A DNA stretch of 11,284 nucleotides from Tannerellaceae bacterium (GCA_031279915.1 JAITHO010000171.1:1-11284); one strand, 5' to 3'. Shown: positions 1 through 7,825, numbered from the stretch's first letter. Translations and numbers: made by a program. The notes: generated by a model not told the origin, from the letters alone.

Positions 1-1
1 C

Positions 2-379
2 CTCATCTACCATAATCACGATATCGAATTTAAATCAACAGAGGGACAGCTCCCATTCGACGTTCTGCTGCCGGCTCTCGATCCCGAATATGTGAACATC
101 GAGCTCGATCTCTACTGGATTGCTAAAGGCAACAGCTCCGCCGAGGAATACATCCAAAAGTATCCCGGACGCTATCCCGTTTTCCACGTTAAGGACATGG
201 ACAGAACTACGGATCGCAGCTTTGCATGCGTTGGCGACGGCATCATCAACTTCCCCTCCATCTTCAAGCTCAACTCTGTTGCCGGTGTGAAGCATTTCAT
301 AGTCGAGCACGATCGCCCTGCTAATCCGGAAGATTGTGTAAAGCGCTCGGCTGAGTATCTGAAGAATTTGCGCTTTTGA
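2..379 (+). CDS. Sugar phosphate isomerase/epimerase-like protein, C-terminal part (5' end outside window)
   Basis: Only the last 125 codons are present; the reading frame is open from base 2, so the gene begins upstream and the GTG at 92 is an internal valine. Seen: an NHD segment, ELDLYW, then FHVKDMD and a VGDGIINF stretch, then FIVEHDRP and a P..C.K.S.EYLK.L tail. This order is the C-terminal half of the xylose-isomerase-like TIM-barrel family (sugar phosphate isomerases/epimerases), whose full-length members are usually about 270-310 residues. By family analogy the Asp of ELD, the His of HVKD and the Glu of VEHD would lie near the divalent-metal site; this is inferred. Substrate is unknown, and any export signal would lie in the missing N-terminus. 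A hairpin follows 42 nt after the stop, which suggests this is the last gene of its transcript. Confidence 0.85.
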   Translation, partial: LIYHNHDIEFKSTEGQLPFDVLLPALDPEYVNIELDLYWIAKGNSSAEEYIQKYPGRYPVFHVKDMDRTTDRSFACVGDGIINFPSIFKLNSVAGVKHFIVEHDRPANPEDCVKRSAEYLKNLRF

Positions 380-421
380 GCATATCTGAACCGCTATCGT
401 AGCGATTCGCCAATAATCACG

Positions 422-452
422 AAGGTTCATCCGCACAACTCGGATGAACCTT
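422..452 (+). terminator. Perfect 12-bp stem-loop between isomerase and kinase genes
   Basis: AAGGTTCATCCG (422-433), a 7-nt loop, and its exact reverse complement CGGATGAACCTT (441-452). It lies after the isomerase stop and 14 nt before the ATG of the kinase gene. The bases after it are TTAAAAATTT rather than a clean U-run, so a terminator of the upstream gene is likely but not certain; a structured leader of the kinase mRNA is the alternative. A smaller hairpin (CGCTA-TCG-TAGCG, 392-404) precedes it. Confidence 0.6.
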
Positions 453-466
453 AAAAATTTATCACC

Positions 467-2134
467 ATGAAAGAATCAATCACAATTTATTGTAAAAACA
501 CTTCATCTTTCATTGAGGTCGAAGCAGGAGCCTCTCTGCTGGAGATTTATGAGGCGGTGGGATCGCCGCTGGCAAACAGGCCGCTGCTCGGCATCGTCAA
601 TAACAAGGGCCAGAGTTTAACCTACCGCTGTTATCACCCCAAGGACGTGGAATTTGTTGACTACTGCGCTACGGCCGGGCAGAGGGTTTACGTCCGCTCG
701 CTTTGCCACATTCTCTCGAAGGCCGTGCACGACGTGCTTCCCGAAGCAATCTTATACATTGAGCATCCGATTTCCAAGGGATACTATTGCGTTATTTCCG
801 GCAACGATGGTGTCGATAAAACTGCCATCGAGCGCATACGCACAAGGATGCGGGAAATCGTGGCTGCCGACATGCCTTTCGTGCTACACACCGTTCGCAC
901 AGAGGAGGCCGTCAGCCGGTTTCGCAGCCGGGGAATGTTCGACAAGGTGAGGCTGGCCGAAACGGCCGGACGGATCTACACGTCATACTACGAGCTGGAC
1001 GATTACATCAACTTCTTCTACGGATGCCTCACGCCTTCCACCGGATATATCACAACCTTCGACCTCATTCCCTATTTCGACGGACTGCTCCTTCGCGTCC
1101 CGAGGCGAGATTGCCCGAGCGAGCTCGAGCCCGTCGTCAGGCAGGACAAAATGTATGAGATATATAAGGAAAGCTTGCTACTGCTGCGAGCTCTCGGCCT
1201 TGAAAACACGGGCGATCTCAATAAAGCCATATCCGAAGGACGTAGCCGCGAGATGATTCTCGTGGCAGAAGCAATGCAGGAAAAACAAATCGCTCGGATT
1301 GCCGACGAAATCGCCAGGCGATACAGCGACGGCCTGCGCATAGTCCTCATTTCGGGCCCTTCATCTTCGGGCAAAACAACCTTCGCCCAGAGGTTGGGCA
1401 TCCAACTGATGACCAACTTCTATCAGCCCTTCGCCATCTCGCTCGACGATTATTTCGTGGAACGAAAAGATACCCCGCGCGACGAATCAGGCGACTACGA
1501 TTACGAATCGCTCTACGCTCTCGACCTTGACTATTTCAACAGCGACCTCAACAAACTCCTGGCCGGCGAGGAAATATCACTCCCAAGCTACGACTTCACA
1601 ACAGGGCTGCGGGTATACAAAAACCGTAAGCTGTGCCTCACCGAAGGCTCCCTGCTCATCATCGAAGGCATTCACGCCCTCAACCCGGAGCTCACCAGTC
1701 ACATAGCCGACCGACATAAGTTTCGCGTTTACGTTTCAGCCCTCACAAGCATCTCGCTCGACAATCACAATTGGATTCCAACCTCCGACAACCGTTTGCT
1801 GCGACGCATCGTTCGCGATTATCACTGCCGCAACTATTCGCCCGTACAGACCATTGCCCGCTGGCCAAGCGTTCGCAAGGGCGAAGACAAATGGATTTAT
1901 CCCTATCAGGAAACCGCCGACGCCATGTTCAACAGCGCCATGCTATACGAACTCGCCGCCCTCCGGCGCTATGCCGATCCCATCCTGGCCGAAGTGCGGG
2001 AAGACGAAAAGGAGAACGTCGAGGCTCGCCGGCTGATCAGATTCCTCAGATACTTCAACCATATTTCCGACTTCGAGCTGCCGGGCACATCGCTCTTGCG
2101 CGAGTTTTTGGGCGGCGGATCATTCACGCATTGA
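467..2134 (+). CDS. Two-domain nucleoside kinase (TGS/ThrRS-like N-terminus plus uridine kinase domain)
   Basis: 555 residues. The C-terminal half is a phosphoribulokinase/uridine kinase P-loop NTPase: Walker A GPSSSGKT at residues 297-304, the SLDDYF motif at 325-330 (Asp expected near the nucleoside and metal), and IEGIHALNPEL from about 399. The first ~65 residues (MKESITIYCKN ... RCYHPKDVEFVDY) resemble a TGS-type beta-grasp domain, and about residues 75-235 resemble the second additional domain of threonyl-tRNA synthetase. This fused form is known in Bacteroidota and Thermotoga and is annotated as nucleoside or uridine kinase, although the true substrate is often untested. The likely reaction is ATP-dependent 5'-phosphorylation of a nucleoside in the cytoplasm. 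The ATG at 467 has no clear Shine-Dalgarno, which is normal for Bacteroidota. The transporter gene starts 20 nt after its stop, so co-transcription is likely. A simple udk would be about 210 residues. Confidence 0.92.
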   Translation: MKESITIYCKNTSSFIEVEAGASLLEIYEAVGSPLANRPLLGIVNNKGQSLTYRCYHPKDVEFVDYCATAGQRVYVRSLCHILSKAVHDVLPEAILYIEHPISKGYYCVISGNDGVDKTAIERIRTRMREIVAADMPFVLHTVRTEEAVSRFRSRGMFDKVRLAETAGRIYTSYYELDDYINFFYGCLTPSTGYITTFDLIPYFDGLLLRVPRRDCPSELEPVVRQDKMYEIYKESLLLLRALGLENTGDLNKAISEGRSREMILVAEAMQEKQIARIADEIARRYSDGLRIVLISGPSSSGKTTFAQRLGIQLMTNFYQPFAISLDDYFVERKDTPRDESGDYDYESLYALDLDYFNSDLNKLLAGEEISLPSYDFTTGLRVYKNRKLCLTEGSLLIIEGIHALNPELTSHIADRHKFRVYVSALTSISLDNHNWIPTSDNRLLRRIVRDYHCRNYSPVQTIARWPSVRKGEDKWIYPYQETADAMFNSAMLYELAALRRYADPILAEVREDEKENVEARRLIRFLRYFNHISDFELPGTSLLREFLGGGSFTH

Positions 2135-2154
2135 TCCCCGCTGCCTCCGAGCCT

Positions 2155-3012
2155 ATGCGCAACACATTCCTGAAGCTCCACCTTTCCATCATCCTGGCCG
2201 GATTCACAGGCATACTCGGCAAGCTCATCACGCTCAACGAAGGCCTGCTCGTTTGGTATCGCATCATGTTTGCGCTGCCCGTTCTGCTGCTGCTTGCCCA
2301 AACGAGGCGCATCCCGCTGCGGCAGGCAATTCGGATAATGGGCGTCGGGGCTCTGCTCGCCATGCATTGGGTATTCTTCTTCGGAAGCATCAAGGCCGCC
2401 AACGTGTCCATAAGCGTGGCGGCCTTCTCGATGACAGGATTTTTCACCGCCATATTAGAGCCCTTGCTCAACCGTCGGCGCATAGCCCTTCGCGAAGTAA
2501 TGTTCGGGCTGATAGCCGTGGCCGGCATCTGCCTCATCTTCCATTTCGATCTCAGATATCGGCTCGGCATCCTCCTCGGCATTGTATCCTCACTGCTGGC
2601 GGCCCTCTTTTCTATCGCCAACAAAGGCGTGGGCGGCGAGCATCCGGTGCGCACCTTAGTGATGTACGAGATGTTGGGAGGATTTCTGTGCATAAGCCTC
2701 ATGCTGCCGGGCTACCTGTATTTTTTCCCCTCGCCCTCCATGCTTCCCGTTGGGATGGATTGGGCCTACCTGCTCGTTTTCTCGCTCGTGTGTACGGTGG
2801 GATTGTATCTTCTCCAGATAGATGTGTTGAAAAAGATTTCGGCCTTTACCCTCAACCTCAGTTATAACCTTGAGCCCGTGTACAGCATCATCCTCGCCAT
2901 GCTGATATTCGGCGAAAGTCGTGAGCTCGGCCCCGCGGCATACGCAGGCCTGGCGCTGATTGCAGCATCCGTAGGTCTGCAAACCGTATTTCAGTTGAAG
3001 GGGAAAGCTTAG
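2155..3012 (+). CDS. EamA/DMT-family membrane transporter
   Basis: 285 residues, very hydrophobic, with about ten predicted membrane segments, which is the standard drug/metabolite transporter architecture. Two EamA halves are visible (about 7-128 and 137-280). Each carries a Glu-Pro near the end of a helix: LEPLLNRR at about 101-108 and YNLEPVYSIILAMLIFGE at about 237-254, the latter being the EamA signature. This reflects the family's internal duplication. The substrate (metabolite, amino acid or drug efflux) cannot be read from sequence. The frame stays open upstream into the kinase gene, but the ATG at 2155 is chosen because it begins the first membrane helix and lies just after the kinase stop at 2134. 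It is probably the second gene of the kinase transcript. It converges on fic with a 33-bp gap that shows no strong hairpin. Confidence 0.93.
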   Translation: MRNTFLKLHLSIILAGFTGILGKLITLNEGLLVWYRIMFALPVLLLLAQTRRIPLRQAIRIMGVGALLAMHWVFFFGSIKAANVSISVAAFSMTGFFTAILEPLLNRRRIALREVMFGLIAVAGICLIFHFDLRYRLGILLGIVSSLLAALFSIANKGVGGEHPVRTLVMYEMLGGFLCISLMLPGYLYFFPSPSMLPVGMDWAYLLVFSLVCTVGLYLLQIDVLKKISAFTLNLSYNLEPVYSIILAMLIFGESRELGPAAYAGLALIAASVGLQTVFQLKGKA

Positions 3013-3045
3013 TTCGTATAGCTTGGATATATAGATGGCTCCGTA

Positions 3046-3879
3046 TTATCTCTCGCCTCTCCCTGCTTTGACACACATTTCCAATGCGCGCCGGGCAAGT
3101 TTCTCGATGTAATCTAAGAAAGCCTCGACCTGCTCAAGCGTAGCATTTGCTCCGTCCGAAGGGATCAAACCTACCTCAGCGTCACATTTGTTCAGGGCAT
3201 CAAGGTACAGCTCCTTCTCTTTAGTGGGCACTATAAGCATCGGATAGCCATGGCGCAGCAAAACGTAATTCACTAACAATCGTGCAATACGCCCGTTGCC
3301 ATCCTCAAAAGGGTGAATACGGATGTAGCGATAATGCAATAAGGCGGCCAGCCGGATGGGAGTAAACTCGCCCTTTGCCTCCTCCTCATTATACCAATTT
3401 AGCAGGTCGGTCATCAATGCCGGCGTTTCCTCCGGAGATGCATAGTTGAAAATTTCGCCGGTTGAGGTCTTGACAGAATTGGAGTGGGTTTTATAAACTC
3501 CGACTTTTACTTCGTAACGATTAGGGATGCCATTAACGGGTTTTGATTTATAAAAATCTTTTACAAGAATCACCCGATTGAGGTTGCGGATAAAGCCTTC
3601 CGAAAGTGTACGCTCCCTGTCCCCGGCCTCACGCTTCACCAATTCCAGACCAGCATTGTGCGCTTTCATCTCTTCGTAATCACGCATGTTGGCCTCGCCG
3701 GAAGTCTTTCCGAAGATAAGTAACAACATTGTTTGTTCGTATGTCAGCGTGTTTCCCTCCAGATGATTGGAATTATAGTTAAAGTCCAGCATGAATTTCT
3801 GTTCCAAAAGTTGTTGGCGATAGTCAGGCAGAAGTTGCAGCTCTTGCCATTCCTTGTATAAAGCTTCAATAGTTTTCAT
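3046..3879 (-). CDS. fic: Fic-domain protein, class II (predicted AMP-transferase)
   Basis: 277 residues. The Fic core motif is complete: HPFEDGNGRIAR at residues 189-200, with catalytic His189, Asp/Glu and Gly-Asn for phosphate and metal binding, and Arg197/Arg200. Near the N-terminus SNHLEG (37-42) matches the inhibitory motif [ST]xxxE[GN], making this a class II, self-inhibited Fic protein with Glu41 predicted to block ATP. Such enzymes usually AMPylate a hydroxyl side chain on a target protein, or themselves, in the cytoplasm. The target is unknown. No separate antitoxin gene adjoins it, as expected for class II. No C-terminal winged helix or membrane segment is seen. The ATG at 3879 gives a normal-length N-terminus (MKTIEALYKEWQEL). 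It is a single-gene unit with its own promoter about 100 nt upstream. Confidence 0.95.
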   Translation of the reverse strand: MKTIEALYKEWQELQLLPDYRQQLLEQKFMLDFNYNSNHLEGNTLTYEQTMLLLIFGKTSGEANMRDYEEMKAHNAGLELVKREAGDRERTLSEGFIRNLNRVILVKDFYKSKPVNGIPNRYEVKVGVYKTHSNSVKTSTGEIFNYASPEETPALMTDLLNWYNEEEAKGEFTPIRLAALLHYRYIRIHPFEDGNGRIARLLVNYVLLRHGYPMLIVPTKEKELYLDALNKCDAEVGLIPSDGANATLEQVEAFLDYIEKLARRALEMCVKAGRGER

Positions 3880-3920
3880 TTAGCGTACTATATTCTGTTT
3901 TAATCATTCTCTTCGGTTGT

Positions 3921-3965
3921 CCCGGCTATTGCAATCTGTGAAGATGTACAATCTGCAATGCCGGG
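3921..3965 (-). promoter_or_regulatory. Stem-loop in the 5' leader of fic
   Basis: CCCGGC (3921-3926), one bulged T, ATTGCA (3928-3933), then TGCAATGCCGGG at 3954-3965 give a 12-bp stem with a single bulge; a further TGT/ACA pairing near the tip is possible. It lies between the predicted fic start of transcription (about 3978) and the ATG at 3879, ending about 40 nt before the start codon. No U-run follows in the fic direction, so it does not look like an attenuator. A role in mRNA stability or protein binding is possible but not shown. Confidence 0.5.
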
Positions 3966-3983
3966 CTAATCAAAGTGCTGCGA

Positions 3984-4016
3984 CAAAGTTACGAGAAGTC
4001 CCTGTAATACCCCAAA
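3984..4016 (-). promoter_or_regulatory. Bacteroidota-type promoter of fic
   Basis: On the minus strand, TTTG (4016-4013), a 21-nt spacer and TAACTTTG (3991-3984) match the Bacteroidota primary sigma consensus TTTG-N19-21-TAnnTTTG. Transcription would start near 3978, giving a leader of about 100 nt. Confidence 0.65.
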
Positions 4017-4110
4017 TTCCTCTTTCCCGGCCCAAAAAGCCTCGTCGGCCAACGCCATACACTTTTGGCCTCCCCTTGCGATTTTCTCCAGCCGACCAAT
4101 ATAATTTTAG

Positions 4111-4261
4111 TTTCTCGCGAATACGTTCGCACGAAATCTCTACGACGGAGGTTTCTCGGGAATACGTTCGCACGAAATCTCTACGAGGGAGGTCGCTCGC
4201 GAAAGTTTTCGTACAAAAATCTACACGACGGAGGTTGCTCGCGAATACGTTCGCACGGAAC
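4111..4261. repeat. 41-bp tandem repeat, about 3.6 copies, with internal palindromes
   Basis: Copies start at 4111, 4152, 4193 and 4235 (lengths 41, 41, 42 and a partial 27). Copies 1 and 2 differ at few positions; copy 3 is more diverged. Each holds a palindrome: GCGAATACGTTCGC at 4117-4130 and 4241-4254, a one-base variant at 4158-4171, and GCGAAAGTTTTCGT at 4199-4212, where changes on the two arms keep pairing. Copy 1 also has GAAATCTC/GAGGTTTC arms around a 7-nt loop. A period of 41 is not a multiple of three, so this is not a protein repeat. It lies upstream of the fic promoter and about 330 bp before the DUF2461 gene. Confidence 0.85.
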
Positions 4262-4593
4262 TGAAAGAGTTGCGTAATTCACGACGCGATTTCTCGCTTC
4301 AGCAATCCCCCATTTCTCCGACAATCCTTATGGTTTCTACACTAACGGTGCAAACCCGCTGCAATAAATCGGTTCATTCTTTTTGAGGTGCTATGAAAAT
4401 GGTTTCTCATTAAGTCATAGTCCGAATTGGTTGGCCTAATGTGGTAATGAGGCAGGGAAATTTTCGATTCGCAAAAAAATAGTATCTTCACAAAGGTTTT
4501 CAGCGTAATTCCATAGCAATTTGAACACTGAAATAGCTGTATTGGTGACAAATGAAAAGAAAATATAATCACAATTAGTCCAATGTTTTTTTT
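4262..4593. other. Gene-free stretch before DUF2461 gene
   Basis: No convincing gene, RNA or strong promoter motif was found here. The sequence becomes A+T-rich towards the ATG at 4594. A promoter for the DUF2461-DUF362-mnmE run is expected in it, but no clean TAnnTTTG site could be picked. Confidence 0.4.
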
Positions 4594-5268
4594 ATGATTC
4601 AAGACATTATAAAGTATTTACAAGAGCTCGCGGTCAACAATAACCGCGAATGGTTTAAATCTAATAAAACAAGATTTGACGCACATAAGCAAGAATTTCT
4701 CGAAATTGTTCAGGACCAAATTAACCGTATATCGGTAGTCGATCGCGATCTTGAAGGATTAAGAGCAGAAGATTGCGTATTTCGGATCTATAACGATCTG
4801 CGATTTTCGCATAGTAAGCTGCCGTACAAGCAGCATTTCGGAGCCTATATGGCGGCCGGTGGGGGACGGAAGAGCTTTCGTTCGGGATACTATTTGCATC
4901 TTGAGCCCGACAATTGTCTGCTGTCGGGAGGATTGTGGAGGCCGGAACCGAAATTGCGCAAACGGGTGCGCGATGATATTTATCATCATACCGATGAATT
5001 TATTGCGATTCTCGAGGCTCCGGAGTTTAAGGCCATATATCCTCAGCTCGACGGCGAGATGATTTCACGCGTTCCCTTGGGATATCCAGCCGATTACGAG
5101 CATGCGCAATATCTCCGTTACCAGGAATATTGCATCACTTGCCACTTGCCCGACGGTTATTTCGACAATCCAGATTGGGCGAATGACATAGCTAAACGCT
5201 TTATCCTTCAGCTCCCCTTTCATCACTTCTTGAACACAACGGTTGACCAGTGGATGGAAGATGCATAA
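4594..5268 (+). CDS. DUF2461 family protein
   Basis: 224 residues, close to the family's usual length. Family hallmarks are visible: L..N N.REWF near the N-terminus (NNREWF at 16-21), FRIYNDLRFSHSKLPYKQHFGAY at 63-85 (given here as the RDxRFs..K.PYK core), GYYLHLEPDN at 98-107 and GGLWRP at 112-117. DUF2461 (TIGR02453) is widespread in bacteria and has no established biochemical function; none is proposed here. No signal peptide or membrane segment is seen, so a cytoplasmic location is likely. The ATG at 4594 follows a T8 run with no Shine-Dalgarno. The DUF362 gene begins 42 nt downstream, so co-transcription is plausible. Confidence 0.92.
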   Translation: MIQDIIKYLQELAVNNNREWFKSNKTRFDAHKQEFLEIVQDQINRISVVDRDLEGLRAEDCVFRIYNDLRFSHSKLPYKQHFGAYMAAGGGRKSFRSGYYLHLEPDNCLLSGGLWRPEPKLRKRVRDDIYHHTDEFIAILEAPEFKAIYPQLDGEMISRVPLGYPADYEHAQYLRYQEYCITCHLPDGYFDNPDWANDIAKRFILQLPFHHFLNTTVDQWMEDA

Positions 5269-5310
5269 TTAAAATATAGAAAGCAACAAGTAATAATATG
5301 ATATTGTAAA

Positions 5311-6429
5311 ATGAACACTTCAAAAGTCTACTTCACAAACTTGCGTACATCGCCGACAAACAATCTGCTTGTAAAGATGGAAAAACTCGTAAAAAAGGCA
5401 GGGATCGAAGCCATTGATTTTAAGAACAAATTCGTTGCCGTTAAGATACATTTCGGCGAACCAGGCAACCTTGCATACATCCGCCCCAACTATGCCGCTC
5501 GACTGACAAGCCTCATCCGCTCCCTTGGCGGCAAGCCGTATCTTACTGACAGTAATACGCTTTATTCCGGCGGTCGATCAAATGCTGTCGATCATTTGCA
5601 GAGCGCAATGGAAAATGGTTTTAATCCGATTTCTGCTAAATGTAATGTAATAATTGCCGATGGCGTGAAGGGAACCGACTATCGCGAAATCCCCATCAAC
5701 GGCGAATATTGCAAGGCTCCGAAGGTTGGAGCAGCCATTGCCGATGCCGACATTGTCGTGAGCATGAACCACTTTAAAGGTCACGAACAAAGCGGGTTTG
5801 GAGGCGCTCTGAAAAACCTCGGAATGGGCTCGGCCAGCGTTGGCGGCAAGCTCGAACTGCACTCGGCCTCCAAGCCAAAGGTTGATCAGGAGTCGTGCAC
5901 TAGCTGCGGAATTTGTGTAAAGCATTGCGCTCACGATGCCATCCATATTGGGAAAAACAGAAAGGCCTTCATTGAGTATGACAAATGCGTTGGCTGCGGG
6001 CAATGCGTAGCCGTTTGCCAATTCGACGGAGCTGTGCTCGATGAGGGTGATACATCGGAGCGGTTGAATTACAAAATCGCCGAGTATACCAAGGCTGTCT
6101 TGTTTGAGAAGCCTCACTTCCATGTGAGTTTTGTTATGAACGTATCTCCAGAGTGCGATTGCTGGAATCATAATGACGCGGCCATAGTTCCTGATCTGGG
6201 CATCCTTGCCTCGCAGGATCCTATCGCTATTGACCAGGCTTGCGCCGATCTGGTAACGGTTGCGCCGGCCCTTAAGGAAAGCGAATTGGGAAAAAAGTAT
6301 CCTCACACGCATCTCGAAGGCCAGGACAAATTCAAGCTCATTCACCCCGACACACAGTGGCAAGCAGGCTTAATTCATGGCGAGAAAATAGGCCTCGGAC
6401 GTCGCAAGTATGAACTAATCACCCTGTGA
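5311..6429 (+). CDS. DUF362 domain protein with two [4Fe-4S] ferredoxin motifs
   Basis: 372 residues. The N-terminal ~190 residues form a DUF362 domain: VKIHFGE at 44-50, YIRP at 56-59, DSNTLYSGGR at 80-89, and NHFKGHEQSGFGGALKNLGMG at about 153-173. An inserted ferredoxin module follows, with two CxxCxxCxxxC sets: Cys196, 199, 202, 206 and Cys226, 229, 232, 236, each able to bind a [4Fe-4S] cluster. The C-terminal part (DPIAIDQACADLV) returns to DUF362 sequence. These proteins are annotated as 4Fe-4S ferredoxin-like proteins of unknown role; electron transfer is likely but the partner is unknown. There is no export signal. The stop lies 3 nt before the mnmE start, so the two genes are almost certainly co-transcribed and perhaps translationally coupled. 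Confidence 0.94.
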   Translation: MNTSKVYFTNLRTSPTNNLLVKMEKLVKKAGIEAIDFKNKFVAVKIHFGEPGNLAYIRPNYAARLTSLIRSLGGKPYLTDSNTLYSGGRSNAVDHLQSAMENGFNPISAKCNVIIADGVKGTDYREIPINGEYCKAPKVGAAIADADIVVSMNHFKGHEQSGFGGALKNLGMGSASVGGKLELHSASKPKVDQESCTSCGICVKHCAHDAIHIGKNRKAFIEYDKCVGCGQCVAVCQFDGAVLDEGDTSERLNYKIAEYTKAVLFEKPHFHVSFVMNVSPECDCWNHNDAAIVPDLGILASQDPIAIDQACADLVTVAPALKESELGKKYPHTHLEGQDKFKLIHPDTQWQAGLIHGEKIGLGRRKYELITL

Positions 6430-6432
6430 CTT

Positions 6433-7821
6433 GTGGACGATACAATATGCGCCATAGCAACTGCTTCGGGGGCAAGCGGAATAGCGGTTATCCGCGTTTC
6501 CGGCCCTCAGGCAATTGCTATTTGCAATCAAATCTTTGTTGCCAAAAATAATTCTAAGGCCTTAACATCCTTAGCTGGATATAGCATTTGCTACGGGGAT
6601 ATAGTAAGTCGAGGCGAGAGAATTGACGAAACGCTGGTATCTCTCTTCCGCTCCCCTCATTCTTATACTGGCGAAGACACTATTGAAATAAGTTGCCACG
6701 GATCGACTTACATTCAGCACAAAATACTTGAGTTACTTATAGAAAACGGCTGTCGTTTAGCAACGCCTGGCGAGTTTACCATGCGCGCATTCTTCAACGG
6801 CAAAATGGATTTGAGTCAAGCCGAAGCCGTTGCCGACCTGATTACATCCACCTCTGCAGGAATGCACAAGCTGGCAATGAGCCAAATGCGCGGCGATTTC
6901 AGCCGAGAGCTCAGCTATCTCAGGGAGCAACTCGTTGAGTTTAACTCCTTGATTGAACTTGAGCTCGACTTTGGGGAGGAAGATGTTGAATTTGCCGATC
7001 GCAACCAGCTTCTATCACTTGCCACACAAATCGCAGAATTAATCGGTAGGCTTGCCGAGTCGTTTAGTATAGGAAATGTTGTGAAGAATGGCCTTCCGGT
7101 TGCCATCATTGGCGAAGTTAACGTTGGGAAATCTACTCTGCTCAACGGGCTTGTTGGCGACGATCGTGCAATCGTTTCCGACATTCCGGGAACAACTCGC
7201 GATTCGGTGGAGGATGTTGTGAATCTGTCGGGCATTATCTTCCGATTTATTGATACGGCGGGGATTCGTCCGACCTCCGACGAGATTGAACGCATGGGCA
7301 TTAGCCGAACTTTCAAGCAGCTTGAGCAGGCTCATATTGTTCTGTGGGTAATAGATTTGACAAGCGATTCTGCCGTTATCGACTCTGCTTACAAACAAAT
7401 AAGCCCGTATTTGAAAGGCAAGAAAACCATACTTGTATTCAACAAAGTCGATCTGCTTCCTGAGGCCGACAGAGAGCTATCTCGCAACATTTTCGCCGAC
7501 ATCTCCTCTGACTACCTCCATATTTCGGCCCAGAACGGGGAGGACATTCAAAAGCTCAAGCAGCTGCTCGTTTCTGTTGCCGCATTGCCCAACATTCATT
7601 CCGAAGATGTTATCGTTACAAATCTGCGCCACTACGAGGCTCTCATTCATGCCCACGAAGCAATTATCCGCGTAATCGAAGGCCTCAACGAGCAACTTAC
7701 CGGCGATTACATCAGCCTCGATCTCCGCGAATGCTCTTATTATCTCGGAGAAATCACTGGAGAGATTACAACGGACGAAGTTTTAGGCTCGATTTTTTCA
7801 CGCTTCTGCATCGGCAAATAA
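6433..7821 (+). CDS. mnmE: tRNA uridine-5-carboxymethylaminomethyl modification GTPase MnmE
   Basis: 462 residues, a normal length. With MnmG this GTPase forms the complex that adds (carboxymethyl)aminomethyl groups to wobble U34 of certain tRNAs, using a folate-bound one-carbon unit. Domains: N-terminal folate-binding domain (DTICAIATASGASGIAVIRVSGP from residue 3; CHG at 88-90; TPGEFTMRAFFNGKMDLSQAEAV from 111), a helical domain, and the G domain with G1 GEVNVGKS 227-234, G2 DIPGTTRD 250-257, G3 DTAG 274-277 and G4 NKVD 337-340. The chain ends in FCIGK (458-462), whose Cys459 is the conserved catalytic-site residue. The start is GTG at 6433: an in-frame TGA lies at 6427, so no earlier start exists, and the N-terminus then aligns with the family. 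No promoter or Shine-Dalgarno is evident at the junction, fitting coupling to the DUF362 gene. Confidence 0.97.
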   Translation: MDDTICAIATASGASGIAVIRVSGPQAIAICNQIFVAKNNSKALTSLAGYSICYGDIVSRGERIDETLVSLFRSPHSYTGEDTIEISCHGSTYIQHKILELLIENGCRLATPGEFTMRAFFNGKMDLSQAEAVADLITSTSAGMHKLAMSQMRGDFSRELSYLREQLVEFNSLIELELDFGEEDVEFADRNQLLSLATQIAELIGRLAESFSIGNVVKNGLPVAIIGEVNVGKSTLLNGLVGDDRAIVSDIPGTTRDSVEDVVNLSGIIFRFIDTAGIRPTSDEIERMGISRTFKQLEQAHIVLWVIDLTSDSAVIDSAYKQISPYLKGKKTILVFNKVDLLPEADRELSRNIFADISSDYLHISAQNGEDIQKLKQLLVSVAALPNIHSEDVIVTNLRHYEALIHAHEAIIRVIEGLNEQLTGDYISLDLRECSYYLGEITGEITTDEVLGSIFSRFCIGK

Positions 7822-7825
7822 AAAA

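Noticed and set aside
1771..2154. N-terminal extension of the transporter frame into the kinase gene
   Set aside because: The extension is a shadow frame of the kinase, rich in Arg and Pro; the transporter begins with its first membrane helix at 2155.
3917..4277. Overlapping plus-strand reading frames across the 41-bp repeat
   Set aside because: The same peptide appears in different frames because the period is not a multiple of three; there is no domain, and part of the stretch is the fic promoter and leader.
4342..4602. 86-codon minus-strand frame with a hydrophobic start
   Set aside because: It resembles a signal peptide by chance in A+T-rich DNA, overlaps the DUF2461 start, has no family likeness and no promoter motif.
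5578..6363. 261-codon minus-strand frame inside the DUF362 gene
   Set aside because: It is antisense to a gene with intact family motifs and shows no domain of its own.
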